Positions 1-11,035 of a stretch of 64,000 bases of DNA are shown here, piece after piece. How positions within the stretch are numbered: position 1 is the first letter of the stretch; each line of letters starts with the position of its first letter. Under the pieces are notes generated by a model. The model saw only the letters and a program-made list of their open reading frames with translations. It was not told the DNA's origin and searched no databases. A program made the position numbers and the translations under genes. Source of the stretch: Sulfurimonas sp. HSL3-1 (lineage in GTDB: Bacteria; Campylobacterota; Campylobacteria; Campylobacterales; Sulfurimonadaceae); contig NZ_CP147920.1 of the NCBI RefSeq assembly GCF_039645995.1, positions 1,674,001 to 1,738,000 of the forward strand. The letters are read 5' to 3'.

Positions 1-748
1 GCGACTCCATCACCTGCGCATGGTCGATCTCGACGACCATCAGCTCCTCCGTGTCCCCCAGCGTGCTTTCGATCTCCCCGTCGGGGTTGGCCAGGAGCGA
101 GTCGCCGTAAAAGCGCCAGAGGTGCCCGTCGTCTTTCACGTCGCCAATGCGGTTCGCCCGCAGCACGAAGCAGTTGTGCGTAAAAGCGCGCATCTTGATC
201 AGCTCACGCCACCGCTGCTGCGACTCGAAAGTCGAGGCCGTCGGCAGCAGGATGCAGTCGATCCGCTTTTCCCAGATGCTCTGCCACAGCGCGTCGAAGT
301 GCAGCTCGTAACCGCCGAGAATCCCAAAGCGGACGTTGTCGACGCGGAAAGTGAGCGGCTCATGCAGCGTTTCGACCGGGTTGGCAAAGAAGGCGGCCTC
401 GTTCCAGTGGGGGTAGTCGATCAGCACCTGCTGCTGGTAATAGGCCGTCGAACGGGGAGAGACTTTGACGATGCTCTTAAAGGGGGTGCCCCCTTTGACC
501 GTCACCAGGGGGGCGACGAAGGTCATGTCGTAGGTGGCGGCGAGGTCGCGCAGAATGCCCAGCTGGTGATCACAGAGTTCGCGCAGCATCGACACGGGGG
601 TCTGCTGCAGCTCTTTGAAAAAGGAGTTCAGGAGGTACTCGCCCATCAGCAAAACGCGGACACCGCGCTTGTGGGCGATCCGGACGTAGTGGTACAGCTT
701 CGTCGTGCTCATGCCGACCGAGGGAAGCTGCAGCACGCCCAGTGTCAC
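1..748 (-). CDS. Nitrilase-superfamily protein, partial (C-terminus beyond window)
   Basis: The minus strand is open from a GTG at 748 to the window edge (249 codons seen). That GTG overlaps the xseB stop as GTGA. The protein has the layout of carbon-nitrogen hydrolases: a GEYLLN stretch that can carry the catalytic Glu, a Lys-containing FKSIVKVSP segment, and the strand-elbow motif FGILGGYELHFDALW. In catalytic members the elbow has Cys before Tyr/Glu (for example CYDxRFPE); here that position reads Gly-Gly-Tyr-Glu. The nucleophile therefore seems to be missing, so amidase or nitrilase activity is doubtful. It is the last visible gene of a metY-metX-xseB run and probably co-transcribed with xseB. 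Family assignment is from fold motifs; the substrate is unknown. Confidence 0.7.
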   Translation of the reverse strand, partial: MTLGVLQLPSVGMSTTKLYHYVRIAHKRGVRVLLMGEYLLNSFFKELQQTPVSMLRELCDHQLGILRDLAATYDMTFVAPLVTVKGGTPFKSIVKVSPRSTAYYQQQVLIDYPHWNEAAFFANPVETLHEPLTFRVDNVRFGILGGYELHFDALWQSIWEKRIDCILLPTASTFESQQRWRELIKMRAFTHNCFVLRANRIGDVKDDGHLWRFYGDSLLANPDGEIESTLGDTEELMVVEIDHAQVMES

Positions 749-945
749 GACTCCGTCTCCTCCCCGCTGCGGATCTGTTCGATCTTTTTGCGCGCCTCTT
801 CGAGGATCCGCTGCGCCTCTTTGAGCGCCCTGGTCCCCGACTCGTAGGCCTTGACGCTCTCCTCGAGGGTCATCTCGGGGTTCATCAGCTTCTCGAGGAT
901 CTGTTTCGCCTCTTCCAGGCGCCCTTCAAAATCGTTCGCTTCCAC
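745..945 (-). CDS. xseB: Exodeoxyribonuclease VII small subunit
   Basis: A 66-68 residue acidic, helical protein with the XseB pattern FEGRLEEAKQILEKL, then MTLEESVKAYESG and a charged C-terminal helix. XseB subunits coat the long helix of XseA in exonuclease VII, which degrades single-stranded DNA to oligonucleotides. Two GTG starts are possible. The one at 951 overlaps the AAGGAG ribosome-binding site itself, whereas GTG at 945 lies 5 nt after it, so 945 is preferred. The stop overlaps the next gene's GTG. xseA is not in the window. Length is normal for the family. Confidence 0.9.
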   Translation of the reverse strand: MEANDFEGRLEEAKQILEKLMNPEMTLEESVKAYESGTRALKEAQRILEEARKKIEQIRSGEETES

Positions 946-978
946 TCTCACTCCTTCGCTGCGTGCAGCATGGGTACG

Positions 979-2094
979 CTAGATACCGTGTTCCAGCGCC
1001 TCGCGCACGTACTCTTTGAATTTCTCCAGTTCGACCAGGAAGGCGTCATGCCCGTAATCGCTCTTGACTTCCAGGTAATCGACCGGCGTCGTCTTCTCCT
1101 TCGCCAGAATGTCCGCCATCACCCGCATCTCTTCGGGAATGAAGAGCATGTCGTTCTCGAAACTGACCAGGTAGAGGCGGCTTCTGATACGCAAAAGCGC
1201 CTCTTCGAGGGTATCGAACCCCCGGGAGAGGTCGTAGATGTTGATCGCCTTCGTAATATAGAGGTAGCTCAGCGGATCGAACCACTTGGTGAAGTTGTAG
1301 CCGTTGTACTCGAGATAAGACTCCACCTGGAACTTCCCGAAGAGCTCGTAAAGGCCGTCGGTACGTTTGTATTCGCGCCCGAATTTCCGCTCCATGCTGT
1401 GGGGCGAGAGGAAACTGATGTGTCCCGCCATCCGGCCGACCGCCATTCCCGTCAGGCCGTTTTCTTTGATATCCGCGGGGTCGTAATAGCCGCTTTTGAA
1501 ATCGGGATCTTTCAGGATCGCCTCCTGGGCGATCTTGTTAAAGGCGATCGTCCAGGGCTGGGTCGCATGGGTACAGGCCATGGCAACGATACGGTCGGCG
1601 AAGTTGGGGTAGTGCACCGCAAACTGCAACGCCTGCATGCCGCCCATAGAACCGCCGACGATGGCATGGACACGGTGGATCCCCAGCTTGTCAAAGAGGA
1701 TACGCTGCGCCTTGACCATATCTTTGACCGTGATGACGGGGAACTTGTAGCGATAGGGCTCATCGCTCGGAAGCATCGGCGACATCGGGCCGGTCGAACC
1801 GAAACAGCTGCCGATGACGTTGGAACAGATGACGAAGAAACGGTCCGTGTCGATCGCCTTGCCCGGCCCGATCAGGCCGTCCCACCATCCTGGTTTGTTA
1901 TCCCCTTCATAAAGGCCCGCGGCATGGTGTGACCCCGTCAGGGCGTGCGTGACGACAACGACGTTGTCCTTTGTCTCGCTGAGGTGCCCGTAGGTTTCAT
2001 AGACAATATCATACGGTTCGAGGATACGCCCGCTCTCCAGATAGAGCGGATTGGTAATATGCTCGGTATGGGTCTGAAGGTTTAAAGGGTCTAT
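979..2094 (-). CDS. metX: Homoserine O-acetyltransferase
   Basis: An alpha/beta-hydrolase fold enzyme that acetylates homoserine with acetyl-CoA in methionine synthesis. The nucleophile elbow is GGSMGGMQAL, the acidic residue lies in FENDMLF and the His in YGHDAF. The N-terminal part (NPLYLESGRILEPYDIVYET, then HALTGSHHAAG) is encoded upstream of the first in-frame ATG at 1785, so the real gene must start near 2094 to give the usual ~370 residues. No ATG, GTG or TTG is available there. The only candidates are ATA at 2094, which overlaps the metY stop as ATAG, or ATC at 2097. The gene follows metY directly, so translational coupling is likely. Function is firm; the start is unresolved. Confidence 0.9.
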   Translation of the reverse strand: MDPLNLQTHTEHITNPLYLESGRILEPYDIVYETYGHLSETKDNVVVVTHALTGSHHAAGLYEGDNKPGWWDGLIGPGKAIDTDRFFVICSNVIGSCFGSTGPMSPMLPSDEPYRYKFPVITVKDMVKAQRILFDKLGIHRVHAIVGGSMGGMQALQFAVHYPNFADRIVAMACTHATQPWTIAFNKIAQEAILKDPDFKSGYYDPADIKENGLTGMAVGRMAGHISFLSPHSMERKFGREYKRTDGLYELFGKFQVESYLEYNGYNFTKWFDPLSYLYITKAINIYDLSRGFDTLEEALLRIRSRLYLVSFENDMLFIPEEMRVMADILAKEKTTPVDYLEVKSDYGHDAFLVELEKFKEYVREALEHGI

Positions 2095-3362
2095 GATGCC
2101 GCCTCGAGTGCCTGTTTGATGTCGGCGATAAGATCCTCCGCGTTTTCAAGACCCGCACTGATGCGGATCAGTCCCGCCGGAACGCCGCAGGCGTCCATCT
2201 CCTCGGCACTGAGCTGCTGGTGCGTCGTCGAGGCCGGGTGGGTGATGATGGACTTGGAGTCGCCGATGTTGACAACGAGCGAATAGAGCTGCGTTGCGTC
2301 AACGACCTGCTTGGCCGTTTCCAGATCGGCGACTTCGAAACTGAGGAGGCCGCTGCTCATACCGCCGTCAAAATAGCGGCTCGCATTCGCGTAATTCTTG
2401 TTGGAAGAGAGTCCCGGGTAGTTGACACGCTTGACCTTCGGGTGCGTCTCCAGGAACTTTGCGAGCATCAGGGCATTGTGCGAATGCTCTTTCATCCTTA
2501 TTTGCAACGTCTCGAGCCCCTGGATAAAGAGCCAGGAGTTGAACGGCGATCCGACCGCGCCGATGTCGCGCAGAAGACTGAGCCGTCCGCGCAGGGTATA
2601 AGGCGGCAGCGGTACGTCGACGTAGACCAGGCCGTGGTAGCTGGCGTCGGGTTCATTGAACTGCGGATAGCGCGCGTTGCCCCGGAGTTTGTCGACGAGG
2701 TTGCTGCGTTCGACCATGATCCCGCCAATGGCGAGTCCCTGTCCCGTCGTATACTTGCTGGCACTGTGGACGACCACGTCGATGCCGTGCTCGATCGGCC
2801 GGCAGAGCGCCGGGGTCGCGACGGTGTTGTCGACGATGCTGAGGATGCCGTACTTGTCCGCCAGCGATGCGAGCTCGCTGATATTGGGAACGTCAATGCT
2901 CGGATTCGTCAGCGTCTCGAAAAAGAGCGCTTTCGTCTTCTCGTCGATGAGCTTCTCCGCTTCGGCGGGGTTGTGCACATCGAAAAAACGCGCTTCGATG
3001 CCGAAACGTTTCATGGTATGGGCCGTCAGCGTGAGGGAGCCGCCGTAAAGCTGCGCGGCGCAGACGATATTGTCGCCCGCCTCCGCCGCATTGGCCAGGG
3101 CGTAGAAGATGGCGGACATGCCGCTTGAGGTCGCCAGTGCCGCCGCACCCCCTTCGAGGCTGGCGAAACGCTTCTCGAAGACGTCCGTCGTCGGGTTGTT
3201 CAGGCGGGTATAGATATTGCCGAGCTCTTTGAGCGCGAACAGGTTCGCCGCATGCTCCGCGTCGCGGAACTCATATGCCGTCGTCTGGTAGATGGGCACC
3301 GCCATCGTTCCTTGCATATCCTTCGTATAGCCTTCATGGAGCGCTTTGGTCTGAAAATGCAT
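2091..3362 (-). CDS. metY: O-acetylhomoserine sulfhydrylase (aminocarboxypropyltransferase)
   Basis: A PLP-dependent Cys/Met-metabolism enzyme of 423 residues, the family length. It condenses O-acetylhomoserine with sulfide to give homocysteine, by-passing cystathionine, which suits a sulfide-rich lifestyle. The N-terminus MHFQTKALHEGY is typical, and the PLP lysine lies in HSASKYTTGQG. Substrate-binding loops (IYTRLNNPTTDVFEKR; SSGMSAIFYALA) are intact. It is the first gene of a metY-metX-xseB run with touching or overlapping borders, and metX makes its substrate. The 120-bp leader shows no SAM-riboswitch-like architecture by eye. Confidence 0.95.
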   Translation of the reverse strand: MHFQTKALHEGYTKDMQGTMAVPIYQTTAYEFRDAEHAANLFALKELGNIYTRLNNPTTDVFEKRFASLEGGAAALATSSGMSAIFYALANAAEAGDNIVCAAQLYGGSLTLTAHTMKRFGIEARFFDVHNPAEAEKLIDEKTKALFFETLTNPSIDVPNISELASLADKYGILSIVDNTVATPALCRPIEHGIDVVVHSASKYTTGQGLAIGGIMVERSNLVDKLRGNARYPQFNEPDASYHGLVYVDVPLPPYTLRGRLSLLRDIGAVGSPFNSWLFIQGLETLQIRMKEHSHNALMLAKFLETHPKVKRVNYPGLSSNKNYANASRYFDGGMSSGLLSFEVADLETAKQVVDATQLYSLVVNIGDSKSIITHPASTTHQQLSAEEMDACGVPAGLIRISAGLENAEDLIADIKQALEAAS

Positions 3363-3484
3363 GTGTACTTCCCCTCTTTACAACGCGGGGAGCGGGGCCC
3401 CTCCGCTTTTTCCGCCGATAGCGGCGGTCTGTCGTAGCGCAGCGGCGTGAAGCAATACGCTTACGCTATCCGTTAGTATACCGA

Positions 3485-6278
<2,794 letters not shown>

Positions 6279-6282
<4 letters not shown>

Positions 6283-6404
6283 TGTTCATCCTTTGCTTTT
6301 TTTGCCCGGCGCACGGCCAGGATACCTATTGCGACCACGGCGAAGATCACCAGGACCGTCTCTGTGATGAAGCCCATCGGTACGGGGGCTGCCAGATCAG
6401 GCAC
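6279..6404 (-). CDS. Small single-span membrane protein (41 aa)
   Basis: A short reading frame fills the ileS-gatA gap. GTG at 6404 is preceded by a strong GGAGGTGA ribosome-binding site and overlaps the end of ileS by 8 bases; the TGA at 6279-6281 overlaps the gatA ATG. The protein has a hydrophobic span ([18 protein letters not shown]) followed by a basic tail ([10 protein letters not shown]), so one transmembrane helix with a cytoplasmic C-terminus is expected. A shorter start at an internal ATG (residue 10) is possible. Overlap with both neighbours and the good ribosome-binding site favour real translation, at least for coupling to gatA. Function unknown. Confidence 0.65.
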
Positions 6405-9162
6405 CGGTCACCTCCGCGCAGCGGGCACAGAGTGTCTCTTCTTCGTGGGCGTGGAATTTCCAGCAGCGCGGACACTTCTGCAGCGCTGCCGCCGCGATCA
6501 CGTAGCGCTCGCCGTCCACCTCGAATTCGCCCAGCGTCTCGCCCGCCGTTTCCAGCGGCAGTACGCCGGAGACGACGAACCAGTCCTCCGCTTCGATCTG
6601 CGGCAGCGCCTTGACGATCGCCGCGTCCGTATGCAGGGCCAGTTCCAGCGTACTCTTGATCTTCTTCTCTTTTTTGAGGGCGTCGACAATCTCGTACATC
6701 CCCTCTCTGACTTTCACCAGCGCACATTCGTTGAAGGTGCTCGTCGGGACGTCGATCGACGCGTATTCAAGGTCGAAGATGCTCGCGGCGTCGCCTTTGA
6801 TCACCGCCGGGGCCGTCTCGACGATCTCGTCGGCCGTATAGGTGAGAATCGGCGCGACGAGCAGCAGCATCGAGCGGGTGATCATCGCCATCGCGCTTTG
6901 GCTGGCGCGGCGGTGCGGATCGTTCTTCGCATCGCAGTAGAGGCGGTCTTTCGTGATATCGAGGTAGATGCCGCTCAGCTCGTTGACAATGAAGTTGTTC
7001 AGCGTGCTCATCCCGCCGACGAAGTTGTAACGCTTGAACTGCGCGTGGACATTGTCGAAGACGTGGGAGGCCTTGGAGACGATCCACTGGTCCAGTACCC
7101 CCATCTCACCAAACGTGACGATCGTTTCCAGGTCGTTGATGTTCGCCAGGAGGAAACGGAACGTATTGCGCAGCTTGCGGTACTGCTCTGCCGTCTGCTT
7201 CAGGATATCATCGCTGATCTTCTGGTCGTTCTGGTAATCGGCCAGCGCCACCCAGAGGCGCAGAATCTCCGAACCGTACTGCTTGAGCACCTTGTCCGGG
7301 GCGACGACGTTGCCCTTGGACTTTGACATCTTCTCACCCTTGCCGTCCATCGTAAAGCCGTGCGTGATCAGCGCTTTATACGGCGCGCGGTGTTCGACGG
7401 CCGCGCTGAGGAAGAGTGAGCTCTGGAACCAGCCGCGGTGCTGGTCGCTCCCTTCAAGATAGACATCCGCCGGGTAGCTGCCCGCGTCGTAGTTGCGGGA
7501 TTTAAGCACCGCGTTCCACGTCGAGCCGCTGTCGAACCAGACGTCAAGGATGTCATCGACTTTCTCCAGCTCGTCGGCCGTGTGTGCGCAGCCCGGGTAG
7601 AGCAGCTGTTCGATCGGCAGGCTGTACCATGCATCGGTCCCGTGCATCTCGAAGACCATCGCGGTAAAGTTGAGGACCTTCTCGTCCAGGACGACCTCGC
7701 CCGTCGCTTTGACGCGGAAGAAGGCGATCGGCACGCCCCAGTCGCGCTGGCGGGAGATACACCAGTCCGGGCGGTTCTCGACCATCGCCTTGATGCGGTT
7801 GCGGCCCCACTCCGGGTAGAACGTCGTCGCTTCGACCTCTTCCTGGGCGATCTCGCGCAGGGTCTTGCTCTGCCCTTCGGGTTTCTCGTCGACGGCGATG
7901 AACCACTGCTTCGTCGCACGGAAGATCAGCGGCGTATGCGAACGCCAGCAGTGCGGATAGGAGTGGTTGAACTTGCTGACTTTCAGCAGGCTCTCCCCCA
8001 GCAGTTCGATGATCGGCTCGTTGGCTTTGAAAATGTGCATGCCGACGAAGGTCTCCGCGTTAGGGATGAGGCGTTCGCGCACGACGCTCTGGTCGTAGCA
8101 GCCCGTCTCGTCGACCGGCATGATGACGTCGAGGTTGTACTTGAGGCCGACGCGGTAGTCATCCTCACCGTGGCCCGGCGCCGTGTGGACACAGCCCGTA
8201 CCGTTGTCCATCAAGACGTGCTCGCCGAGCACGATCTGCGAGCGGCGGCCGTTGAGCGGGTTCACCGCGTGCAGGTTCTCGAACTGCGTCGCGTCGAAGG
8301 TCTGGACGACCTCGCCCTTGATGATCTCCTGCTCTTTGAGCGCGCCGTAGAGCTTCTGGGCGACAATGTAGCCGTCGGCGCTGCGGACATACTTCTCGTC
8401 GGGGTTCAGGGAGATCCCCGTATTGGCCGGCAGGGTCCACGGGGTCGTCGTCCAGATGACCGGCGCGGCGTTGCCCTCCAGCCCCAAGCGGACCTTGGAC
8501 TCCTCGCTCAGCTCGAAGGCGACGAAGATGGAGTAGTCCTCTTTGTCTTCGTACTCCACTTCCGCCTCGGCCAGCGCCGTGCGTTCCGCCCAGCTCCAAT
8601 AGACCGGTTTGCTGCGTTCGACGAGCAGCCCCTTCTTCGCTACGTCGCAAAGGGTGCGGTAGATGTTCGCTTCGAACTTGTAGTCCATCGTCAGATAGGG
8701 ATTGTCCCAGTCCGCGATGATGCCGAGCTGTTTGAACTCGTCGCGCTGGATGCCGACGAAGCTCTGGGCGTGCTCGCGGCAGAGCTTGCGCACTTCGGCC
8801 GTGGAGAGCGCCTCTTTCTTCTGCTTGCCGCCGAGCTTTTTCTCGACCTGCTGCTCGATCGGCAGACCGTGGCAGTCCCAGCCCGGGGTAAAGCGGACGC
8901 TGCTGCCGTTGAAGTAGTGCTGCTTGACGATAATGTCTTTGAGGATCTTGTTGAGCGCATGGCCGATGTGCGTATGGCCGTTGGCATAAGGCGGGCCGTC
9001 ATGCAGGGTGAAAGACGGGGCCCCCTCGCGTTTTTGTTTCATCGTCTCGTACACACCCGATTCGAACCATTTGGCATAGCGTTTGGGTTCGTTCTGGACC
9101 AGGTTGCCGCGCATGGCGAAGTCCGTCGTGGGCAGGAGCAGTGTCGCTTTGTAATCCATCAT
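6397..9162 (-). CDS. ileS: Isoleucyl-tRNA synthetase
   Basis: A class I aminoacyl-tRNA synthetase of 921 residues. The HIGH motif is in PPYANGHTHIGHALNKILKD and the KMSKS loop in GEKMSKSKGNVVAPDKVL. The large CP1 editing domain is present (TTPWTLPANTGISLNP; DNGTGCVHTAPGHGEDDY). The C-terminal zinc motif is CPRCW...CARC, a bacterial-type arrangement. The start is one of two adjacent ATG codons (9162 or 9159). A TATAAT box lies 46 bp upstream on the same strand. It heads the ileS-smORF-gatA-guaB run. Confidence 0.97.
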   Translation of the reverse strand: MMDYKATLLLPTTDFAMRGNLVQNEPKRYAKWFESGVYETMKQKREGAPSFTLHDGPPYANGHTHIGHALNKILKDIIVKQHYFNGSSVRFTPGWDCHGLPIEQQVEKKLGGKQKKEALSTAEVRKLCREHAQSFVGIQRDEFKQLGIIADWDNPYLTMDYKFEANIYRTLCDVAKKGLLVERSKPVYWSWAERTALAEAEVEYEDKEDYSIFVAFELSEESKVRLGLEGNAAPVIWTTTPWTLPANTGISLNPDEKYVRSADGYIVAQKLYGALKEQEIIKGEVVQTFDATQFENLHAVNPLNGRRSQIVLGEHVLMDNGTGCVHTAPGHGEDDYRVGLKYNLDVIMPVDETGCYDQSVVRERLIPNAETFVGMHIFKANEPIIELLGESLLKVSKFNHSYPHCWRSHTPLIFRATKQWFIAVDEKPEGQSKTLREIAQEEVEATTFYPEWGRNRIKAMVENRPDWCISRQRDWGVPIAFFRVKATGEVVLDEKVLNFTAMVFEMHGTDAWYSLPIEQLLYPGCAHTADELEKVDDILDVWFDSGSTWNAVLKSRNYDAGSYPADVYLEGSDQHRGWFQSSLFLSAAVEHRAPYKALITHGFTMDGKGEKMSKSKGNVVAPDKVLKQYGSEILRLWVALADYQNDQKISDDILKQTAEQYRKLRNTFRFLLANINDLETIVTFGEMGVLDQWIVSKASHVFDNVHAQFKRYNFVGGMSTLNNFIVNELSGIYLDITKDRLYCDAKNDPHRRASQSAMAMITRSMLLLVAPILTYTADEIVETAPAVIKGDAASIFDLEYASIDVPTSTFNECALVKVREGMYEIVDALKKEKKIKSTLELALHTDAAIVKALPQIEAEDWFVVSGVLPLETAGETLGEFEVDGERYVIAAAALQKCPRCWKFHAHEEETLCARCAEVTGA

Positions 9163-9207
9163 TTTCCTTCAAGAAGGGCGAATATTCTCAATCTAAAAAA
9201 TTGGTGC

Positions 9208-9213
9208 ATTATA
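9208..9213 (-). promoter_or_regulatory. -10 box of the ileS promoter
   Basis: Read on the minus strand this is a perfect TATAAT preceded by GC. No good TTGACA is seen 17 bp upstream, only a T-rich tract. A strong -10 with a weak -35 is common for the housekeeping sigma factor of Campylobacterota. It would give an ileS leader of about 40 nt. Confidence 0.5.
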
Positions 9214-9304
9214 GCTTCAAACCCATTAAAAAAAGCTGTTTATTCCTGCGCAGGGGCCGAACGGGGCGCAATCTTCGTTTCGCCGACAACGGAGCGTTTT
9301 GCGC

Positions 9305-9310
9305 TATACT
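9305..9310 (+). promoter_or_regulatory. -10-like box directly before the cinA start
   Basis: TATACT ends only 6 nt before the ATG at 9317, so transcription from it would begin at or beside the start codon and give a leaderless mRNA. No ribosome-binding site is seen in this gap. Confidence 0.4.
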
Positions 9311-9316
9311 CACGGT

Positions 9317-10411
9317 ATGAAGTACTCCCTTTTTCTTATCGGCGACGGCCTGATCGAAAACCAGCCGATGTGCCGCTATATCGACCGCCATTTCGCGCGT
9401 TTCGGCATCACCCCGGAAAAGCGCTTTCTGTTCAGGGAGCCCCAGCGCTTTTTTCCGGAACGCGCCGGCGACACGGAAAAGGCAGAGACCTGTTTTATCC
9501 TTTGCGATCCCTCCCTGGCCCCCCTCGTCGCCAGGGAGATCGCCACGCTGACGGGCGACACCCTCATCATACGCGATGAGTACCTCGTTCCTTCCCGCTC
9601 CAGCAGTATGGCTCCGACCTATTACCATCTCAACGACGGCACCCTGCATCTGCACGTCATGCAGGTCGAAAGCGGCGGCGAGCTCCCTGCCCCCGAGTTG
9701 ACGCTCCCCCCGTCTGAGAGCGCCGTCGTTCACCTTTTCGAGAGCGACGAGACGGCGTTAATGCCCGTGCTGAAACAGATCGCGGAGAGCTACCGGGTCG
9801 ATTACGCCCTTACCGCGCCCATCCCCGGCTGGCTGCAGTGCCGCCTGGAAGCGGAGCGTTTCGGGGATGTCGACGGTGCCCTCCAGCATCTTCTGACCCG
9901 CTTCCCGAGTGCCGTCGCGTCGGACAATATCGCCCTTTGGCTCATCGAAGTCCTGCAGGATGCGGGCAAGACGGTCACGTTCGCAGAGAGCTGCACCGGC
10001 GGCCTGCTCAGTTACTACCTTACCAAAGAGAGCGGCGCTTCCGGGGTCTTCGAAGGCGGACTCATCACCTACTCGAACCGCCTCAAATCCGAATGGATCG
10101 CCGTGGAAAACGCGACCCTCGAAGCCCACGGCGCCGTCAGCCGCGAAGTCGTCGAGGAGATGAGTGCCGGTGCGCTGGAAGTTTCCGGCGCCGATTACGC
10201 CATCGCCGTCAGCGGCGTCGCGGGGCCGACGGGGGGCACGCCGCAAAAACCTGTCGGGACGGTGCAGGTCGCCGTGCGCAGCAACGAGGCAGTGACTACG
10301 GCACGTCTGCAGCTCTGCGGCGACCGCAACTATATACAGGAACAGACCGTCCTGTATGCGGTCAAAATGCTGATGCTCCTGGATAAAAAAACTTTTTTCA
10401 AAATTTATTGA
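9317..10411 (+). CDS. CinA-family protein with C-terminal nicotinamide-nucleotide amidase-like domain
   Basis: A 364-residue two-part protein. The C-terminal ~160 residues are a clear CinA/PncC domain: TFAESCTGGLLSYYLT with the Ser/Cys/Thr catalytic region, SNRLKSEWIAV, and the GVAGPTGGTPQKPVGTV loop. PncC-type domains deamidate nicotinamide mononucleotide in NAD recycling. The N-terminal ~200 residues (beginning MKYSLFLIGDGLIENQ) replace the usual MoCF-like half of CinA and are weakly recognisable. The ATG at 9317 is chosen over one 18 nt upstream because the family-like start MKYSLFLIGDG follows it. The gene is divergent from ileS and stands alone before the tRNA cluster. Confidence 0.85.
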   Translation: MKYSLFLIGDGLIENQPMCRYIDRHFARFGITPEKRFLFREPQRFFPERAGDTEKAETCFILCDPSLAPLVAREIATLTGDTLIIRDEYLVPSRSSSMAPTYYHLNDGTLHLHVMQVESGGELPAPELTLPPSESAVVHLFESDETALMPVLKQIAESYRVDYALTAPIPGWLQCRLEAERFGDVDGALQHLLTRFPSAVASDNIALWLIEVLQDAGKTVTFAESCTGGLLSYYLTKESGASGVFEGGLITYSNRLKSEWIAVENATLEAHGAVSREVVEEMSAGALEVSGADYAIAVSGVAGPTGGTPQKPVGTVQVAVRSNEAVTTARLQLCGDRNYIQEQTVLYAVKMLMLLDKKTFFKIY

Positions 10412-10418
10412 GTTTTTC

Positions 10419-10448
10419 TTGACTTTATCAGGCATATTTCCCTATAAT
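10419..10448 (+). promoter_or_regulatory. Sigma70-type promoter of tRNA-Lys
   Basis: TTGACT (10419-10424) and TATAAT (10443-10448) are separated by 18 bp and followed by a GC-rich discriminator. Expected transcription start is near 10456, about 16 nt before the tRNA. This is the best -35/-10 pair in the window. Confidence 0.7.
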
Positions 10449-10471
10449 TTCGGCCTTGCATTTGTGAGCAT

Positions 10472-10547
10472 GTCTCGTTAGCTCAGCTGGTAGAGCACGT
10501 CACTTTTAATGATGTGGCCGTTGGTTCGAATCCAACACGGGACACCA
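10472..10547 (+). tRNA. tRNA-Lys (anticodon UUU)
   Basis: A cloverleaf folds by eye: acceptor GTCTCGT with ACGGGAC, D arm GCTC/GAGC, anticodon loop CTTTTAA giving UUU, T arm GTTGG/CCAAC with TTCGAAT. Discriminator A and the CCA end are encoded. It has its own promoter at 10419-10448. Confidence 0.96.
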
Positions 10548-10577
10548 TCTATTTTGCAAAATGAGATTGATCCACCA

Positions 10578-10599
10578 TTAATCTTTTTTTAAAGATTAA
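10578..10599. terminator. Perfect AT-rich inverted repeat between tRNA-Lys and tRNA-Asp
   Basis: TTAATCTTT (10578-10586) and AAAGATTAA (10591-10599) are exactly complementary around a TTTT loop. It could end tRNA-Lys transcription, but the stem has almost no GC. It also overlaps the likely -35 region of tRNA-Asp (-10 TAAAAT at 10604-10609), so it may instead be a promoter-region palindrome. Confidence 0.35.
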
Positions 10600-10630
10600 G
10601 CGGTAAAATTTCGCCCTACTTATTACGGAT

Positions 10631-10707
10631 GCGGTGGTAGTTCAGCTGGTTAGAATACCTGCCTGTCACGCAGGGGGTCGCGGGTTCGAGTCCCGTCCAC
10701 CGCGCCA
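10631..10707 (+). tRNA. tRNA-Asp (anticodon GUC), copy 1
   Basis: Acceptor GCGGTGG pairs with CCACCGC; the anticodon stem CCTGC/GCAGG holds loop CTGTCAC, giving GUC. Discriminator G and CCA are encoded. The 77-nt sequence is identical to the copy at 12477-12553. A TAAAAT -10 box lies at 10604-10609. Probably co-transcribed with tRNA-Val 10 bp downstream. Confidence 0.97.
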
Positions 10708-10717
10708 CATTTTGGTT

Positions 10718-10793
10718 GGGAGCTTAGCTCAGTTGGTAGAGCGCTACCCTTACAAGGTAGATGCCACTGGTTCGAGTCCAGTAGTTCCCACCA
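10718..10793 (+). tRNA. tRNA-Val (anticodon UAC)
   Basis: Acceptor GGGAGCT pairs with AGTTCCC (one G-U); anticodon stem CTACC/GGTAG with loop CTTACAA gives UAC. CCA is encoded. It lies 10 bp after tRNA-Asp with no promoter between, so both are likely on one transcript. The following 242 bp to the next gene are AT-rich with no further RNA gene seen. Confidence 0.96.
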
Positions 10794-11035
10794 TTTCCCG
10801 AAATACTTTCTTTGTATCACAAAAAACCAACTTTATCGACACCGAAACTCAAAGTGACCAGCGCCACAAACAGCATTTACCCGCACATCGAAAGATCACA
10901 CTGGCAAAACCACTATAACATATAAAAATATATAATAATAAAATACACTACAACACCCTATTTACCGTACAAAACCCTTAAGCCACTGCTAATTTTTGTT
11001 ATGCCATTCTGTGTTATCAACACAAAGGAATGGCT

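Noticed and set aside
3363-3484. Possible SAM-type riboswitch or terminator before metY
   Set aside because: A CCGCCG/CGGCGG hairpin with a 4-nt loop is present on both strands, but there is no T tract on the metY/guaB strand and no aptamer-like set of helices, so neither call can be supported.
10634-10918. Open frame across tRNA-Asp and tRNA-Val
   Set aside because: Its sequence is the translation of tRNA genes. The frame at 12411-12656 over tRNA-Asp copy 2 is rejected for the same reason.
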